A stretch of DNA of 64,000 nt from Haliotis asinina (GCF_037392515.1 NC_090291.1:29436001-29500000), one strand, 5' to 3'; counted from the first letter of the stretch, positions 45,230 to 57,559 are shown. Notes: generated by a model from the letters alone, not told the origin. A program made the numbers and translations.

Positions 45230-46575
45230 AACAATTTAGTCTATCTTCGCGGTGAATCGAGAATAGAAGCCAGTGAGCTATAACTTACGACTTGAAAATT
45301 TACTACAAATCTACTGTCCTAATAGGGACACTTATACCAATTATTTGACGTAAACTGAAATGACAAAATAGTTAACTTATCTTCTACATGTTGGATTTCA
45401 GTTGTTATAACACTCAGCTGTTAACCAGCTGTTGAAAATAAACCGGACTCATTCTTAAATACTATGCTGCCAGCATATTGGCTACACTGGTTACGTAACG
45501 GCCCGAGACATACGTTCAGCGGCTTTCCGAGGAGTTTCCTCTCCCTGTCTATATTGGCTCCCTGATTTAGGAGATAAAAATCATGTGGCAGGGAAGAAAG
45601 GGAATACTTCAGTTCCAAATGTATTCCCATGCTTCAAATGCTCAATAACACCCAGAAATTGGCCAACACATGATGTTTATCGACGTTGTAAACACAAAAA
45701 GTAAACCAAAGGGTTTTACTGTGTGCACTCGTTGACATCGAGTATGAGTACAGCAGTGAAGTGTCATCAGCTGGCCGTTTCAGCTGGTTCCCATGGTTGC
45801 ATCTGGAGTTACTTTTATGTGACCTCATTCTAACTTTATGTCACAATATGATTTGAATGACGTCACCATGTTCATGACACAACAAAACAATTGTTTTCGA
45901 TGTTTCTACACGTCAGTATGCAGTGAATAGTCTTGTAGTTTCCGGGAATCTAATAACATTTGATCATGTTTTTCAACCAATCAGATTAAAGAACACAGTG
46001 ACTTTTGGTTTACAATTTTCATTGAATATTAATGAAGAATAATTTTGGATGATAAATAGAATCTCACCCTCGTGTCTACTGATACAGCTAAAATATCATC
46101 GGCAAACCTCCGATATTTGTTACTTTATCAACTCGTGTTGATATATTTGATATCTATAGACACTTGAAAAAATGAAATCTCATTAAAGTGTTTAGGTCTT
46201 CTATTTAAATACTTGACCAACAGCTGCGTTTCTTTTGCTGTTCAGTATATGTTTCAGCCTGACTGGTTGGTTTTATTGGGGAAGGCCGGTGTATATTTTT
46301 ATAAAAATAATAATATGAATTATTAAATTTGGGTATTTTAGACAGTTGTTTGCGGTAAATTGTTGTGAAAAAGTACCATTGTAAGACTAAGGTGACTGAA
46401 AATAAAACATTTCTAAATACATGTAGTTGTTTACACAGTATGATCTGGTTGATTACAACAATAACCAGATACTACGTTATGTTACCATGGATACAGTATG
46501 TTCGCCACTTGTTGAGCTAACTATTGTAACATTTCATCCATGTTCCACTGGATATACAAAACGTTGTATGGACCA
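45230..46575. other. No gene seen
   Basis: AT-rich unique-looking sequence, no exon or RNA gene supported. Confidence 0.45.
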
Positions 46576-46579
46576 TTTT

Positions 46580-46636
46580 TGCTGTGATAGTGTTGGAATA
46601 TTGCTGAAAGCGGTGTAAAACCCACCCACTCACTAA
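46580..46636 (+). repeat. SINE/LINE shared tail fragment
   Basis: GGAATATTGCTGAAAGCGGT, GTAAAACCCACCCACTCACT. Only the common 3' tail is present. Confidence 0.7.
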
Positions 46637-46997
46637 TTATGTTTGTATGGTTCTCTCATAATATTCATATTGCTGAAACCTTCACGGGATATAATATCTC
46701 AAAACCTATGACCCAAGTTTGGTTAACAAATTGTAAATGTACTCAGAAAAAAGTCAGGATAACATTTGATAGTTCATGCATTAATTTGGTTTGTGCCACA
46801 TTATTAATAATGGACGACTATGTGTCTAAGGGAACTAACTCGCCTGACTCGAACGTGACTAATCAAGTCGAAATATCATTTGAATCGGACATAAAATAAT
46901 CAACGGTCGCATACAGCCCGTTGGACGTAATATTGTGATTTGGGTTAAGTTGATTTTTTTATTTAACGCGGTGGGGATTATCTATCTATCCATCTGT

Positions 46998-47031
46998 CCA
47001 GCCAACCAGCCAGCCAGCCAGCCAGCCAGCC
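46998..47031. repeat. (CCAG)n microsatellite
   Basis: About eight CCAG/CCAA units following a short ATCT run. Confidence 0.9.
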
Positions 47032-47208
47032 ATAATGAGACGCACATTGTTTGTTTTTTGAAAAAGAACCTATCTTACATACGCGACAGACGTACGTTTA
47101 TTTCTAACCAATACGCTGTTTCAAAGCCACAGCAAGATGTGCAGATTTAAGATACTCAATAAAATACACAATAATCAACTACTTCACAGTCTTGGCAAAG
47201 GTCCAAGT

Positions 47209-47400
47209 TAGAATTTATCTTCAGCAACCCTTGCTTGTTGTAAGAGGCGATTAACGGGATCGGGTGGGCAGCCTTGGTGACTTGCTTGAAACATGTCATC
47301 GTATCCCAGTTTTGTAGATCTATCCTCAAGTTGTTGATGTTCATCACTTGATTCTTTAGTCCGGAGTCGATTATTTACAGACCGCCGCTCACTCACTCAC
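47209..47400 (+). repeat. SINE-A copy
   Basis: TCTTCAGCAACCCTTGCTTG, GTAAGAGGCGATTAACGGGA, TCGGGTGGGCAGCC, GTCGATTATTTACAGACCGC, then directly CTCACTCACTCAC. The ATATTGCTGAG segment before the tail is deleted. Confidence 0.88.
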
Positions 47401-47534
47401 AGTCGTCAAAAAAACAGTTTTACAACACTAGTATCACGCTTTGATAAGTAGACCAGTGAATCTTTGGGTGATTAATCTGTCTTGAGTTTTCGAGATTCTT
47501 TTCGAGAATTCGAGGTTCTTACTTTTTTGCGTAC

Positions 47535-47835
47535 CTCTACTCCCTCGGTTCTTACTTTCCCTTACCTCTATTCCACCCCGGTTCTTACTTTCCCTTACCT
47601 CTATTCCCCCCGGTTCTTACTTTCCCTTACCTCTATTCCCCCCGGTTCTTACTTTCCCTTACCTCTATTCCCCCCGGTTCTTACTTTCCCTTACCTCTAT
47701 TCCCCTCGGTTCTTACTTTCCCTTACCTCTATTCCCCCCGGTTCTTACTTTCCCTTACCTCTATTCCCCCCGGTTCTTACTTTTCCTTACCTCTATTCCC
47801 CCCGGTTCTTGCTTTTTCCCACCTCTATCCTTTCG
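47535..47835 (+). repeat. 32-bp pyrimidine-strand minisatellite, ~8 units
   Basis: Unit CCCGGTTCTTACTTTCCCTT / ACCTCTATTCCC, near-identical through the middle and decayed at both edges. The + strand is strongly pyrimidine-biased with a C5-6 run per unit. Because 32 is not a multiple of three, the 131-codon frame over it cycles through all three readings; it is an artefact. Each unit on the minus strand contains GAGGTAAG, a consensus splice donor. Confidence 0.95.
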
Positions 47836-48189
47836 GATCTTCCTTTCCCTGCCTCTTTTGATATTGCTCTGATATAAACTACATAACACCAATTCAAAAT
47901 TAGAGTCCTTGTTCAAGTGTTTGTCATACAGCTGCTATGTTAGTTTTGTCAGTTGTCTCTCCGGAATTAACTGCAGTAAAATATGCATGTTCATTGCCAT
48001 GTTTCACGTAGGACGGAAACATCTCGTTTAGACCGTATGAAATAAAATGCTCGACTATTTTAGCAAATGTGGACTAAGTAACAATCTGCAATCTCAAACA
48101 AACCTAACGTACAAGTCAAGTTTGATCCAAAAGGAACATATGAGACCAAGGTCACAACAAATCAGTTCTTTCAGGTGGAGCTGATCCGT

Positions 48190-48417
48190 AAAGGTCCCGG
48201 GGTAGACTAGGCCTTCAGCAACCCATGCTTGCCATAAAAGACGACTAGCGGGATCGGGTGGTCAGGCTAGCTGACTTGGAGACTCATGCCATCGGTTCCC
48301 AGATCGATGCTCATGATGTTGATCACTGGGATGTCTGGTTCAGGCTCGATTATTTACAGACCGCCGCCATATAGTTGGAATATTGCTGAGTGCGGCGTAA
48401 AACTAAACTCACTCACT
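48190..48417 (+). repeat. SINE-A copy
   Basis: GTCCCGGGGTAGACTAGGCC, AGCAACCCATGCTTGCC, GGGATCGGGTGGTCAGGC, TTTACAGACCGCCGCCATAT, GGAATATTGCTGAGTGCGGC, AAACTCACTCACT. Near full length. Confidence 0.93.
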
Positions 48418-48451
48418 TGGGTGGAGTTACTATGTTGTTTTCCTCATCTCA

Positions 48452-48895
48452 TGGGCGGAGGGGTAGCCCAGTGGTTAAAGCGTTCGCTCGTCACACGAAA
48501 GACCTAGAGACCCGTGAAGGTCCCGGGCTAGAATAGGCCTTCAGCAACCAATACTTTCCATAAAAGGCGAGTATTCTTGTCACGAGAGGCGACTAACGCG
48601 ATCGGGCGGTCAGGCTCGCTGATTTGGTTGACACATGTCACTGGTTCCCAATTGCGCAGATCAATGCTCATGTTGTTGATCACTTGATTGTCTGGTCCAG
48701 ACTCGATTATTTACAGACCGCCGCCATATAGCTGGAATGTTGCTGAGCGCGGCGTAAAACTAAACTAACTCACTCACCCAAAGACCTAGTTTCGATTCCC
48801 TACACGGTTAGTGTTTGTAGCCCATATCTGGACTTTCCCACTGTGATATTGCAGGAACATTGCTAAAAGCTGCATAGAAACGTATTCTTTTACAC
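48452..48895 (+). repeat. SINE-B split by a SINE-A insertion
   Basis: The SINE-B head (48452-48507: GGAGGGGTAGCCCAGTGGTT, AAAGCGTTCGCTCGTCACAC) is cut after AAAGACCTAG. It resumes with that same decamer at 48780 and continues with the B-box TTTCGATTCCCTACACGG, then TGATATTGCAGGAACATTGC. Confidence 0.93.
48508..48779 (+). mobile_element. SINE-A inserted in SINE-B, with 10-bp target duplication
   Basis: Complete 272-bp SINE-A from AGACCCGTGAAGGTCCCGGG to AACTAACTCACTCACCC. It is bounded by AAAGACCTAG at 48498-48507 and 48780-48789. This fixes the true ends of SINE-A and shows retroposition with a target duplication. Confidence 0.95.
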
Positions 48896-48944
48896 TTCGC
48901 CTCTTATTCCTCCTACCTTACTTTAGATCTGGTCGACTCCACTC

Positions 48945-49165
48945 ATTCAGTGGTGTAGTCAGACTGGGTGACTTGGTGACTTGCAGTACATGATACCCCG
49001 ATGGTGATCATAATATCAGCTACTGGTTTGTCCGACGTATTTGCAGACCGTCCTTATGCAATTTTACAATTCGTGGGACGGTATAAAACAACAAATACGC
49101 CTGCCTGTGTAACAAGGCTAAACACTCTACAACTGGCGGCGTAAAACCATACTCACTCAGTCATT
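48945..49165 (+). repeat. Degenerate SINE-A-like sequence
   Basis: GTCAGACTGGGTGACTTGGT, TTTGCAGACCGTCC and tail GGCGGCGTAAAACC / ACTCACTCAGTC are recognisable, but the middle is strongly diverged or belongs to a related subfamily. Confidence 0.5.
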
Positions 49166-49279
49166 CACTAAAATAATGTACGGTGTCCTGTATAGTTAGT
49201 TTCTCATAACAATGCAAAACAGTTTGTTAAACTTTCGGTCAGACTCTTACTTTAATATGCCCTAAGCACCACGTCAAAT

Positions 49280-49510
49280 TGACCCGTGAAGATCCGGGGT
49301 AGAATAGGTATTCAGTAACCCACCCTTGCCACAAAAGGAGACTAACGGAATAGGGTGGTCAGGCTCGCTGACTTATCGTTTCATCATTGCGCAGATTGAT
49401 GCTCATGCTGTGGATCACTGGATTGTCTGGTTCAGACTCGATCATTTACAGACCGCAGCCAAATAGCTGGAAACTTGCTGAGTGCGGCGTAAAACTAAAC
49501 ACACTTACTT
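49280..49510 (+). repeat. SINE-A copy
   Basis: GTGAAGATCCGGGGTAGAAT, AGTAACCCACCCTTGCC, ATAGGGTGGTCAGGCTCGCT, GTGGATCACTGGATTGTCTG, ATTTACAGACCGCAGCCA, CTTGCTGAGTGCGGCGTAAA. Confidence 0.92.
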
Positions 49511-49856
49511 ACCACACGTCTAGCCTGTCTCACAGCCCCTAAATCGCAATATTTGCCCATACGCCCTCTAAATTAAGCAAGTCTAGATTTGAGGTGTAAC
49601 GGCATGGGCTTCTTTTCACTTTAAATACCGCATATAACTCACTTGTTTCTAAACGTCTAGACTTCATCTTCACCATATAATGGTAAAAGTGATCATGCCC
49701 TAACTTCATGGACAATTTGATCTTACAGGCAAACAAAGGACTGAGCTTAAAAGAACGGAACTGGTATAGAATATGCTCGTTAGCCATTTTATTCAATGAT
49801 CCAAGGGTAAATGATTGAGCATAACCTACCATGATCTTAACACAACTAACCCTTAG

Positions 49857-49975
49857 TGAGTGAGTATGGTTTGATGCCGTGTGTAGCACTATACCAGCAA
49901 TATCACGGCGGAGAACAACAGAAATGAGCTTCACACATTATACCCATTTGGGGAATCGAACTCGTGTTTTCACCA
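49857..49975 (-). repeat. SINE-B copy
   Basis: Reverse: GTGAGTGAGTATGGTTTGAT tail, CAGCAATATCACGGCGGAGA, CATTTGGGGAATCGAACTCG; the A-box end is missing and a second copy abuts it. Confidence 0.85.
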
Positions 49976-50060
49976 ATGAGTGAGTATAGTTGTACGCCCC
50001 TTTAGCAATATTCCAGCAATATCTCGCTCGGGGGAACCAGAAGTGGGCACATGGTCTCTA
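49976..50060 (-). repeat. SINE-B 3' fragment
   Basis: GAGTGAGTATAGTTGTACGC, CCTTTAGCAATATTCCAGCA, ATATCTCGCTCGGGGGAACC, AGAAGTGGGC; it ends there. In tandem with the preceding copy. Confidence 0.8.
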
Positions 50061-50069
50061 CTTGAGATG

Positions 50070-51080
50070 TTGTGTCCTGTAATACTACTTCTTTTGATTC
50101 AATAGTCGCATCAACAGAACTTGTATCTAACTTCCTGTGACACAAAGTTGACCCCGTCGTATTATCTCCCACCAAGTGTCGTCAACATAATTTGGGATGT
50201 GCTTAAATGAGAGAATAAAATCTTCTGACGATTAACATTTCCTGCTATACACATGCATAATGGTAGAGGCATAATTCACAAATATTTATATACGTTGCGT
50301 TAAATGCCCATGCAAGTCACGATTGTCCAACAGCGACAACAACAATAACATCGTCGTCAGAGAGCATCAAGTTGTTTACTCTTATTCAGACCCCAATGCC
50401 TGTCATTCATATCGCCTTGCGCACGTCAATGGTGTCAATTTCATTCAGTGGGGATCACGTGACAACTTACGTGTTCTGGCTAAATGTATTGTCATTTCAA
50501 GTCGTGGCGAGGACCAGTAACAATGTCTGATCGCGGTGTACTTGTTTGCGTCACTGGGGAGCGTTTAGCCATCAAAATGTGCTTAATGACTTGTTTGCGA
50601 AGCGATTATACATGACACAGTTTGAATATTATTTTCTGACATTTTTATTGTATACGCACAAGCAGTGACCTTTGTTCAATTCTGGCGTTGACCCCGATGT
50701 TGCAATGCCCATTGATTGCAGTTTATACCCTCTAGATATATTGCTGAACGTATCGGTTTCTTAATGGACCGCCCTAGAGGAAAGTGGGTGTTTGTGTGAA
50801 CAAATCTTAGTAATAAAATGGCCACCTAAGATGAGCTTAAGAATTGAGTAAATTCAAGTTTGCCAAGAAGCCTGAAACAGATACACAAGCTACAAATTGT
50901 GAGATCATTTCATTAAAATTAGACTGTTAAACATATCACTCACCAGTCTGTCTCGCAGTTCCCGAACAATACTATTTTCCCCTTCGAACAGGCTGAATGT
51001 AAAGCTCTAAATGAAACAAATCTAGGTTTTCCTCTTGTTGTGAATCTTCCATCTCAATGGGGCTCTTTTTTAAGCAGGTT
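50070..51080. other. No gene seen
   Basis: Unique-looking sequence; the 65-codon frame at 50323 has no recognisable feature. Confidence 0.45.
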
Positions 51081-51084
51081 TTCT

Positions 51085-51160
51085 TTCTTTTTTTTATTTT
51101 ATTTTTTTTATTTTCATTTTTTATTTGTATTTTTATTTTTATTTTTTTTTTATTTTTGTC
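51085..51160. repeat. T-rich low-complexity tract
   Basis: Roughly (TTTTTA)n with T runs up to 10. The Lys-rich minus-strand frame over it is an artefact. Confidence 0.9.
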
Positions 51161-51164
51161 TGTG

Positions 51165-51975
51165 AAAGAATTTTGTTCAGTGACCACGCATTTACCCATT
51201 CAGTGGTGTGCTAAAATGCTTATCTTATGATGGCCGAGTAACACAAAATGCTGTTATCATATTCATTTGATCATAACTGATGTATTCTTCGTGACAACAG
51301 GTATGTACGAGGGGATATCAACATGTATTGAGCCTCACCCGGAAAATGCAGCTGTTTTTATTTTTTGTTTTTCTACATAATATTTGTGAACCTAAAGCCA
51401 AATCTGATTTTTGACGAGAATTCATCCAATGCCATTCTGAATACATTTTATATGATATTATCTGAGGACCTAACATTATCCAAGAGCTTTTCATTTTCTG
51501 CAATTATTTTACAAATATTATACCCCAATGTGTTGTGATGACTCATATCTCGTGAACCAAGTTGGTTTGCTATGTTCCAGCCTCAAGATCCCCATTTTAT
51601 TTGACCTTTTAACCTGGTACCCCCCAAAAAAACAACATATCTGCAATAAATGCATCACAGACTTTAGGATATAAAATGTGCAAGAAACATTTTGTTTGTT
51701 TGAGGAGGGAGACTATATACAGATTGTAGATTAGATTATCCCCGGTTTGAGATAAGCAGAAGTCCGTTATAATCAAACTTACATAATAAAGTGCATAAAA
51801 ATGCAATTTGAAACTACAGTCGCTTGTTAAAGTGATTTTTATGGAAAAGCATCTACAATGTGAATGAACCCCACTAAGATTTTTGTACAAAGTGCCCTAC
51901 TCCCCAACGACCATGCATGCAGATGCCGCTGTGGGATAACACACTAGCGTACCCTTAGAGCAACCTATTCTCTAT
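51165..51975. other. No gene seen
   Basis: AT-rich intergenic sequence without supported features, apart from a small block at 51715-51750 that resembles 44410-44440. Confidence 0.4.
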
Positions 51976-51979
51976 TGGA

Positions 51980-52736
51980 TATCATAGCAATGTATGCATG
52001 AACCGGATAATTCAGTATTGTATAACACAGCAATCTATGTATATATACCAGACATTTCACTGCTAAATAACAATGTATGCAATTCTATATTGAATAAAAC
52101 AGCAATGGTTGCAGTGGCCAGGTAATTCTCTTTTACACAGCAATGTATGCACATGGTAGACAATTCTCTGTTGAATAACCCATCAATGTATGCATGTACC
52201 AGGTAATTCTCTGTTGAATAAACCAGCAATTTATGCATATACCAGGTAATTGTCTGTTGAATACACCAGCAATGTACGCCTGTACCAGACGATTCTCTAT
52301 TGCAAACACAACACGGTATGCATGCACCAGTTAACCTGTATTTGATAACACAACACTGTGTATGGACCAGTTAACCTATATTCGATAACACAACACTATG
52401 TATGAACCAGTTAAACCTGTATTTAATAACACAACACTCTCAGTCTAAGGAAACTTATCCTCAGTACTTTTCGTTACACTCCACCACTGAGACTCAGTGG
52501 TATAGTGTAACGAAATACACTGAGACGAAGTTTACTTAGACTGACAACACTCTATGCATGGACCAGTTAAACTTGTCTTTGACAACGCAACTCTGTATAT
52601 ATGGACCAGGTAAATCTGTATTTGATAACGCAACTCTGTATGTATGGACCAGGTAAATCTGTATTTGATAACGCAACTCTGTATGTATGGACCAGGTAAA
52701 TCTGTCTTTGACAACGCAACTCTGTATATATGGACC
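51980..52736. repeat. Degenerate 43-bp tandem array
   Basis: Units such as CAATGTATGCATGTACCAGG / TAATTCTCTGTTGAATAAAC / CAG recur from 51980. After 52310 the later subfamily is ACCAGGTAAATCTGTATTTG / ATAACGCAACTCTGTATGTA / TGG. The last few copies are nearly identical, the early ones strongly diverged. Interrupted by a foldback insertion at 52441-52543. Confidence 0.9.
52441..52543. mobile_element. 103-bp foldback MITE with ~10-bp target duplication
   Basis: Whole-length imperfect palindrome: CAGTCTAAG ... CTTAGACTG outer ends, TTTCGTTACACT and its complement inside, CCACTGAG/CTCAGTGG at the centre; about 42 of 51 positions pair. ACAACACTCT lies on both sides (52431-52440; 52544-52553). Removing insert and one copy restores the 43-bp repeat. 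The CAG start is seen in hAT elements, but those duplicate 8 bp, so the superfamily is unsettled. Confidence 0.92.
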
Positions 52737-52774
52737 TTACGCCCTAATCACATACGTGTGTCATGTATATGTGA

Positions 52775-52862
52775 CCGGGGACACTGTGTGAGTACATTTC
52801 TGGTGTCCCCGCTGTGATATTGCTTGAACATTGCTAAAAGCGGCGTAAAACTAAAGTCGCTC
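52775..52862 (+). repeat. SINE-B 3' fragment
   Basis: TTTCTGGTGTCCCCGCTGTG, ATATTGCTTGAACATTGCTA, AAAGCGGCGTAAAACTAAAG, TCGCTCACTT. The tRNA head is absent. Confidence 0.85.
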
Positions 52863-52869
52863 ACTTGGT

Positions 52870-53670
52870 CCTTGAACAGACAAACCCATGGACAAAAGAA
52901 GGAGCGGCTGTGCACATTATTAGAGTACAATAGGACGAAATGGGACAGTGATGAGATTGTCATCCTTTATATGAATATGAGTTATATCCGGTGGATTTAT
53001 AGGAGTTTCATTTTACAGGATTTTTTTAACACAACAAACGATGAACGGGCTGTAACAAGTGGTAGCCATTGGAAACAAAATAAATATGTTATCCACCAAA
53101 TATCCATTCTAGTGGGCTATTAGATGGGAAATATTAGAAAATATTCTGCTCTGAAATGCGTGTGTGAACACTTTAGTAAGTTAAACAATATAATAAAAAC
53201 ATATCCATACACATGATCAAAAGTCTACCCATGGCTATTTTCGCACTGGGTAAATACGTATTCCAAACTCGTTTGATATAGGTGAAACTAGCATCCCTTC
53301 AGCCCTGAAAATATAAGTCCCAATGTAATTTATTCATAGCCATAAGAGAGCATATATCCATGTTTCTGAAACTCGATAACGCTTGTCCAATGTATTCAAG
53401 GGAGATAACTCTGTTGACCAGACAGGTACATCTGTATTCCCGTGTGACGAAACCATTCCTCAATATCACACACAATTCATGAAGAGCGGGGTTTTTCTTT
53501 AAAAATCGGTTGATAAATCATCCGGAGCCTTAACATACTCTCATAAATCACTGTAACATTTTATTTACTAAACAGACAGTTGATGTCACACTATGTTTTC
53601 CCATTTTTCATGACAAAAAACACTAATATAGGATTGAAAAAAAATGTGTACCAACGACCTTCAGGTCTTT
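52870..53670. other. No gene seen
   Basis: Unique-looking sequence; the 99-codon frame at 52824 starts inside the SINE and has no domain. Confidence 0.45.
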
Positions 53671-53673
53671 ATC

Positions 53674-53676
53674 AAA

Positions 53677-53759
<83 letters not shown>

Positions 53760-53762
53760 ATA
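53674..53762. repeat. (AAAT)n microsatellite
   Basis: About 22 AAAT units, with a second shorter imperfect block (ACTA/AAAT) at 53899-53939. Confidence 0.97.
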
Positions 53763-53944
53763 TTTTGAACGCGTGTTTATTTGAAACGCAACGAATGCTA
53801 AGAGACTGCAAATCCGTACACTGGCTTATCCCTATACTAATATGTCAAGTGCTTTGACAAGACTGACAAGTGAACAAATCATTATACTATTTCGTCGAAC
53901 TAACTAACTAAATAAATAAATATAAATAAATAAATAAATCTGTG

Positions 53945-54790
53945 TGTATGTTTCCTCCTCCCTCTCTCTATCTCCCTCTGTCTCTCCATTGTATTAATAG
54001 CTGCTTCTGTGTGGAATTGTATCCAGCAGACACAGTATGCGTCTCCATCCTCCTCTTGTCATAACACGGCTTCACGTTTGCTACAAATAGAAAACATTCG
54101 CCGTTATTTCAGTGCCATGTCAGGTTACATGTCATCAATATAGACACGTGTTTGTGGTTTGAAGCCTCAATCTACAAGTAGCGTATATTTGTTTCAAATA
54201 TTTAGTCATATCTATCTAACTATCTCAACCAAACTCTATCATCCAGGGCCACCTGAAAAATACATCTTACTATTCAAAAATACCATTTTATGCCGTATGC
54301 GAGACGGAGATACACAAATATAAGTTGGGCCTGAAGCTTTGTTTCCTGACTGGGTATCATGTATGATACATGATTTGTTGCATAGTTCTATTTATGACTG
54401 AAGAAAAAACGAGGTCGTGAAATTTAAAAATACAAATAAACTCCTTTTTTCACCGTTACACTCAAACATAAAAATCTTGTATAGGAAAGCCCAGTTGCTT
54501 GAAGCGTCTCTAGAAGTGCCACTACAGCATATGTACTATGTAAAATCCAATCTTATTGATATTAAGCTTCGCGTATCTTAAATAAAAATAAGAGATATGA
54601 CAAAAATATAGCATTAGCAAACGCCAGCGAATTATCTGTTATTTATACAAATATTGATATAACTGGCGTCTATTGCAGCTAAGTGTTGTTGCTACACCCA
54701 CTGCTTGGCACTCGACCTTTCTAAAAATAATTTAATTATCCAGATAATACGTAATGAAAAAAATAACACTTGTATACACTAATACGAAAA
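53945..54790. other. No gene seen
   Basis: AT-rich intergenic DNA upstream of the G-alpha-s promoter region; short CT-rich tract at 53955-53990. Confidence 0.45.
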
Positions 54791-55156
54791 TGTCCCTGGT
54801 AGTCAAATAGCGGCCGATCATGTCGGCAATCCGTGTGATCGAATATTAGACCCTATTTGCGAAGCCTTCCCGGCATGCAATACCGCTCGCCCCACCCAAT
54901 AAGTGTCTGTCATTTTGATGTGTGGTTGGCCTGGCTGTTTTCATGTCGGCGCTCGACGTACGACTATTTTCATGAAAAACCGGGAGGTTTACTGTCGAGG
55001 GGAGGGAAGCTAGGCCCGAGCGCCGGCAACAACGGGACGTGGGGTGATCAGCCCTTTGGATTGTAATCTTCTGTCATTGGGTTGTGTGCCGAAATCGACG
55101 CTCGTGAGATTGAAGCCAGTTCCAAACTGGCGAAGGTGGCGACCGTTGTGTCAAGT
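54791..55156 (+). promoter_or_regulatory. Putative promoter / 5' UTR of the G-alpha-s gene
   Basis: A locally G+C- and CpG-richer stretch (for example GGCCCGAGCGCCGGCAACAA) directly upstream of the start codon, against AT-rich surroundings. No TATA box stands out. The transcription start cannot be placed from sequence alone. Confidence 0.45.
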
Positions 55157-55735
<579 letters not shown>

Positions 55736-55739
55736 GTAA

Positions 55740-57555
55740 GTGTCAACATAGACTCAACCTGTCCTCCCTACAAGTGTATCCCATCGCCCAATATGGCGGA
55801 CAGCATGGTGTAAAGTTCTTGTTACCTAGCTTGCAGACCGTGGAATTTACCTGAAAATAATCATTAAATGTTGAAACTGTGTTCCAGTATTATGATATAA
55901 TATGCGGTAACATGTCTTAGCGCACTGTCAGTAGGGCCAGTCTGGAAATAAAGCCACGGTTGTTCCGAAACTGTTTAATACAATGTTGCAAAAGAGTTAA
56001 AACATACCATCATTGTTAAGAACAGTAACATATTACTACAAATCTCGAAGAATATACAGTTTGGTTCTTGAACTATAACGCTTTCCTGAATTTAGAGTAA
56101 ATGCTCTTTTTATATACATAGATTCACACCCATGCTAAAGTAAGTGTTGCATTTTGAAAGTATTTTGAGGTCCCAAATTAAATACAGGAATTTTCTTCTG
56201 AGACAAACGACCAAGGCCATGTTATTTTCGAACAAGGCATGCATGAATGGCGTGTTATGGCAGTTAATAGCAAGTGTGGTGATATTTAGTATAACAACAC
56301 GCTGGTGGTTGTTTGCTGGGAAACAGTGCATTCCATAGGATACACTTGTAAGTGTTTCTAAATAATGTAACGCAGAGACATAGCAAACTTTCAGGAAGAC
56401 TACGAAAACATTATGCGTCAGTAATCATCGTACAACCCATTGTTGTCCTTGTATAAACAGAGTAGACAGCAAAGACTATTTTTAGTAACAGGTAGCTAAA
56501 TGTTTGTGTCAACATTACAAAGCGAGATTAAGAGTGAACTATTTCCATAGCCTGTGCTTGTGATACTGTCAAACAAATAAGCCTGTTTATAGGCAACGCC
56601 AGAATTGTGTCACTGACTGATTCAGAAGGGGTTGTCGTTCTTTCATGTTGACATGTTTATTTCAAGAGGTAGCTACCCTTCATAAATTCATTAGAGAAGA
56701 CGTGAGATCTGAAGACACCATGCCATCATGCTAAGATGACATGTTATTCAAGTGTTTATCTATCTTTTTCAATCATTTGTTTGAAAAACAATCCCTTCTG
56801 AGCGTGGAACTTAGGCAATACTTAGAATCCTATACAGCACTAACTTCTGCCAAACTGCACTTGACGTTCTGAAGAAAGGAATGCTTCTCTTTCAGTATAC
56901 AGTGGTTGTATAATTTGTTTACAGAAGTTAGTTCTTGAAACTTTAACCATATTTAAACATGCTGTATCTAGTTGTCATCATTAGTGTTTTGAGACTTACA
57001 TCTTGCTAGATTTCACGTGACGAAGGATGTTGTGTATCACCGATTTCCCTTTGAGACAGTTGTCACCGACATTGGAAAGATCTCATCCAAGGCCTTAACT
57101 GTTTTGATCCAACAAAGCAGGGAATTCATAGTTAGTTGTCTCCTTGCCAGTATTCGTTTGTGGTTTGTAATTGTAAAGAAATTTTTCAGCAGTGTCAGAC
57201 TCGCATCATCAGGAAATGGACATCATTGTCTCATTAGGAAAATTAGGCAATTTGATTTGTCAGTTATAGTAAATAGTTTTCCCTGCATACCCATGGAGTA
57301 ATATGCTTGTCACACCTCACTCATCTTATTGGCACTGTTGAAATTTTAAACTTTCTCAGAACCAGGGACGCTCTCATGAACACCTACATGCCCCTAGCAA
57401 CTATTTCAATTGTACTCACTAAGTACTTGTGATAAACATGCCACTAGTGGAGTGTTTACGTATTTGAATACTTTGTTTACGTTTTTGGCTTTGTGTACAA
57501 GTACAAGGCTGTTTTTGCTTGAAAAATATAAAAATGCTACTTGGAAGCTGCATTC
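55740..57555. other. G-alpha-s intron 3, no feature seen
   Basis: Unique-looking intronic sequence. The 94-codon frame at 57017 has no domain and no flanking splice signals that would fit the gene. Confidence 0.5.
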
Positions 57556-57559
57556 TTGA

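Noticed and set aside
47482..47877. 131-codon open frame with a 32-residue repeat
   Set aside because: It is a 32-bp minisatellite read in three successive frames; no start context, domain or splice support.
49539..49934. 131-codon minus-strand open frame
   Set aside because: Its start lies in a SINE-B copy, and the rest shows no domain, repeat or splice signals. Probably chance in AT-rich DNA.
55082..55156. In-frame 25-residue N-terminal extension of G-alpha-s
   Set aside because: The apparent start at 55082 is TTG, not ATG. The first ATG in frame is 55157, and it gives the conserved MGC start.
57017..57301. Possible further G-alpha-s exon (94-codon frame)
   Set aside because: No similarity to any G-alpha segment and no fitting phase or splice sites.
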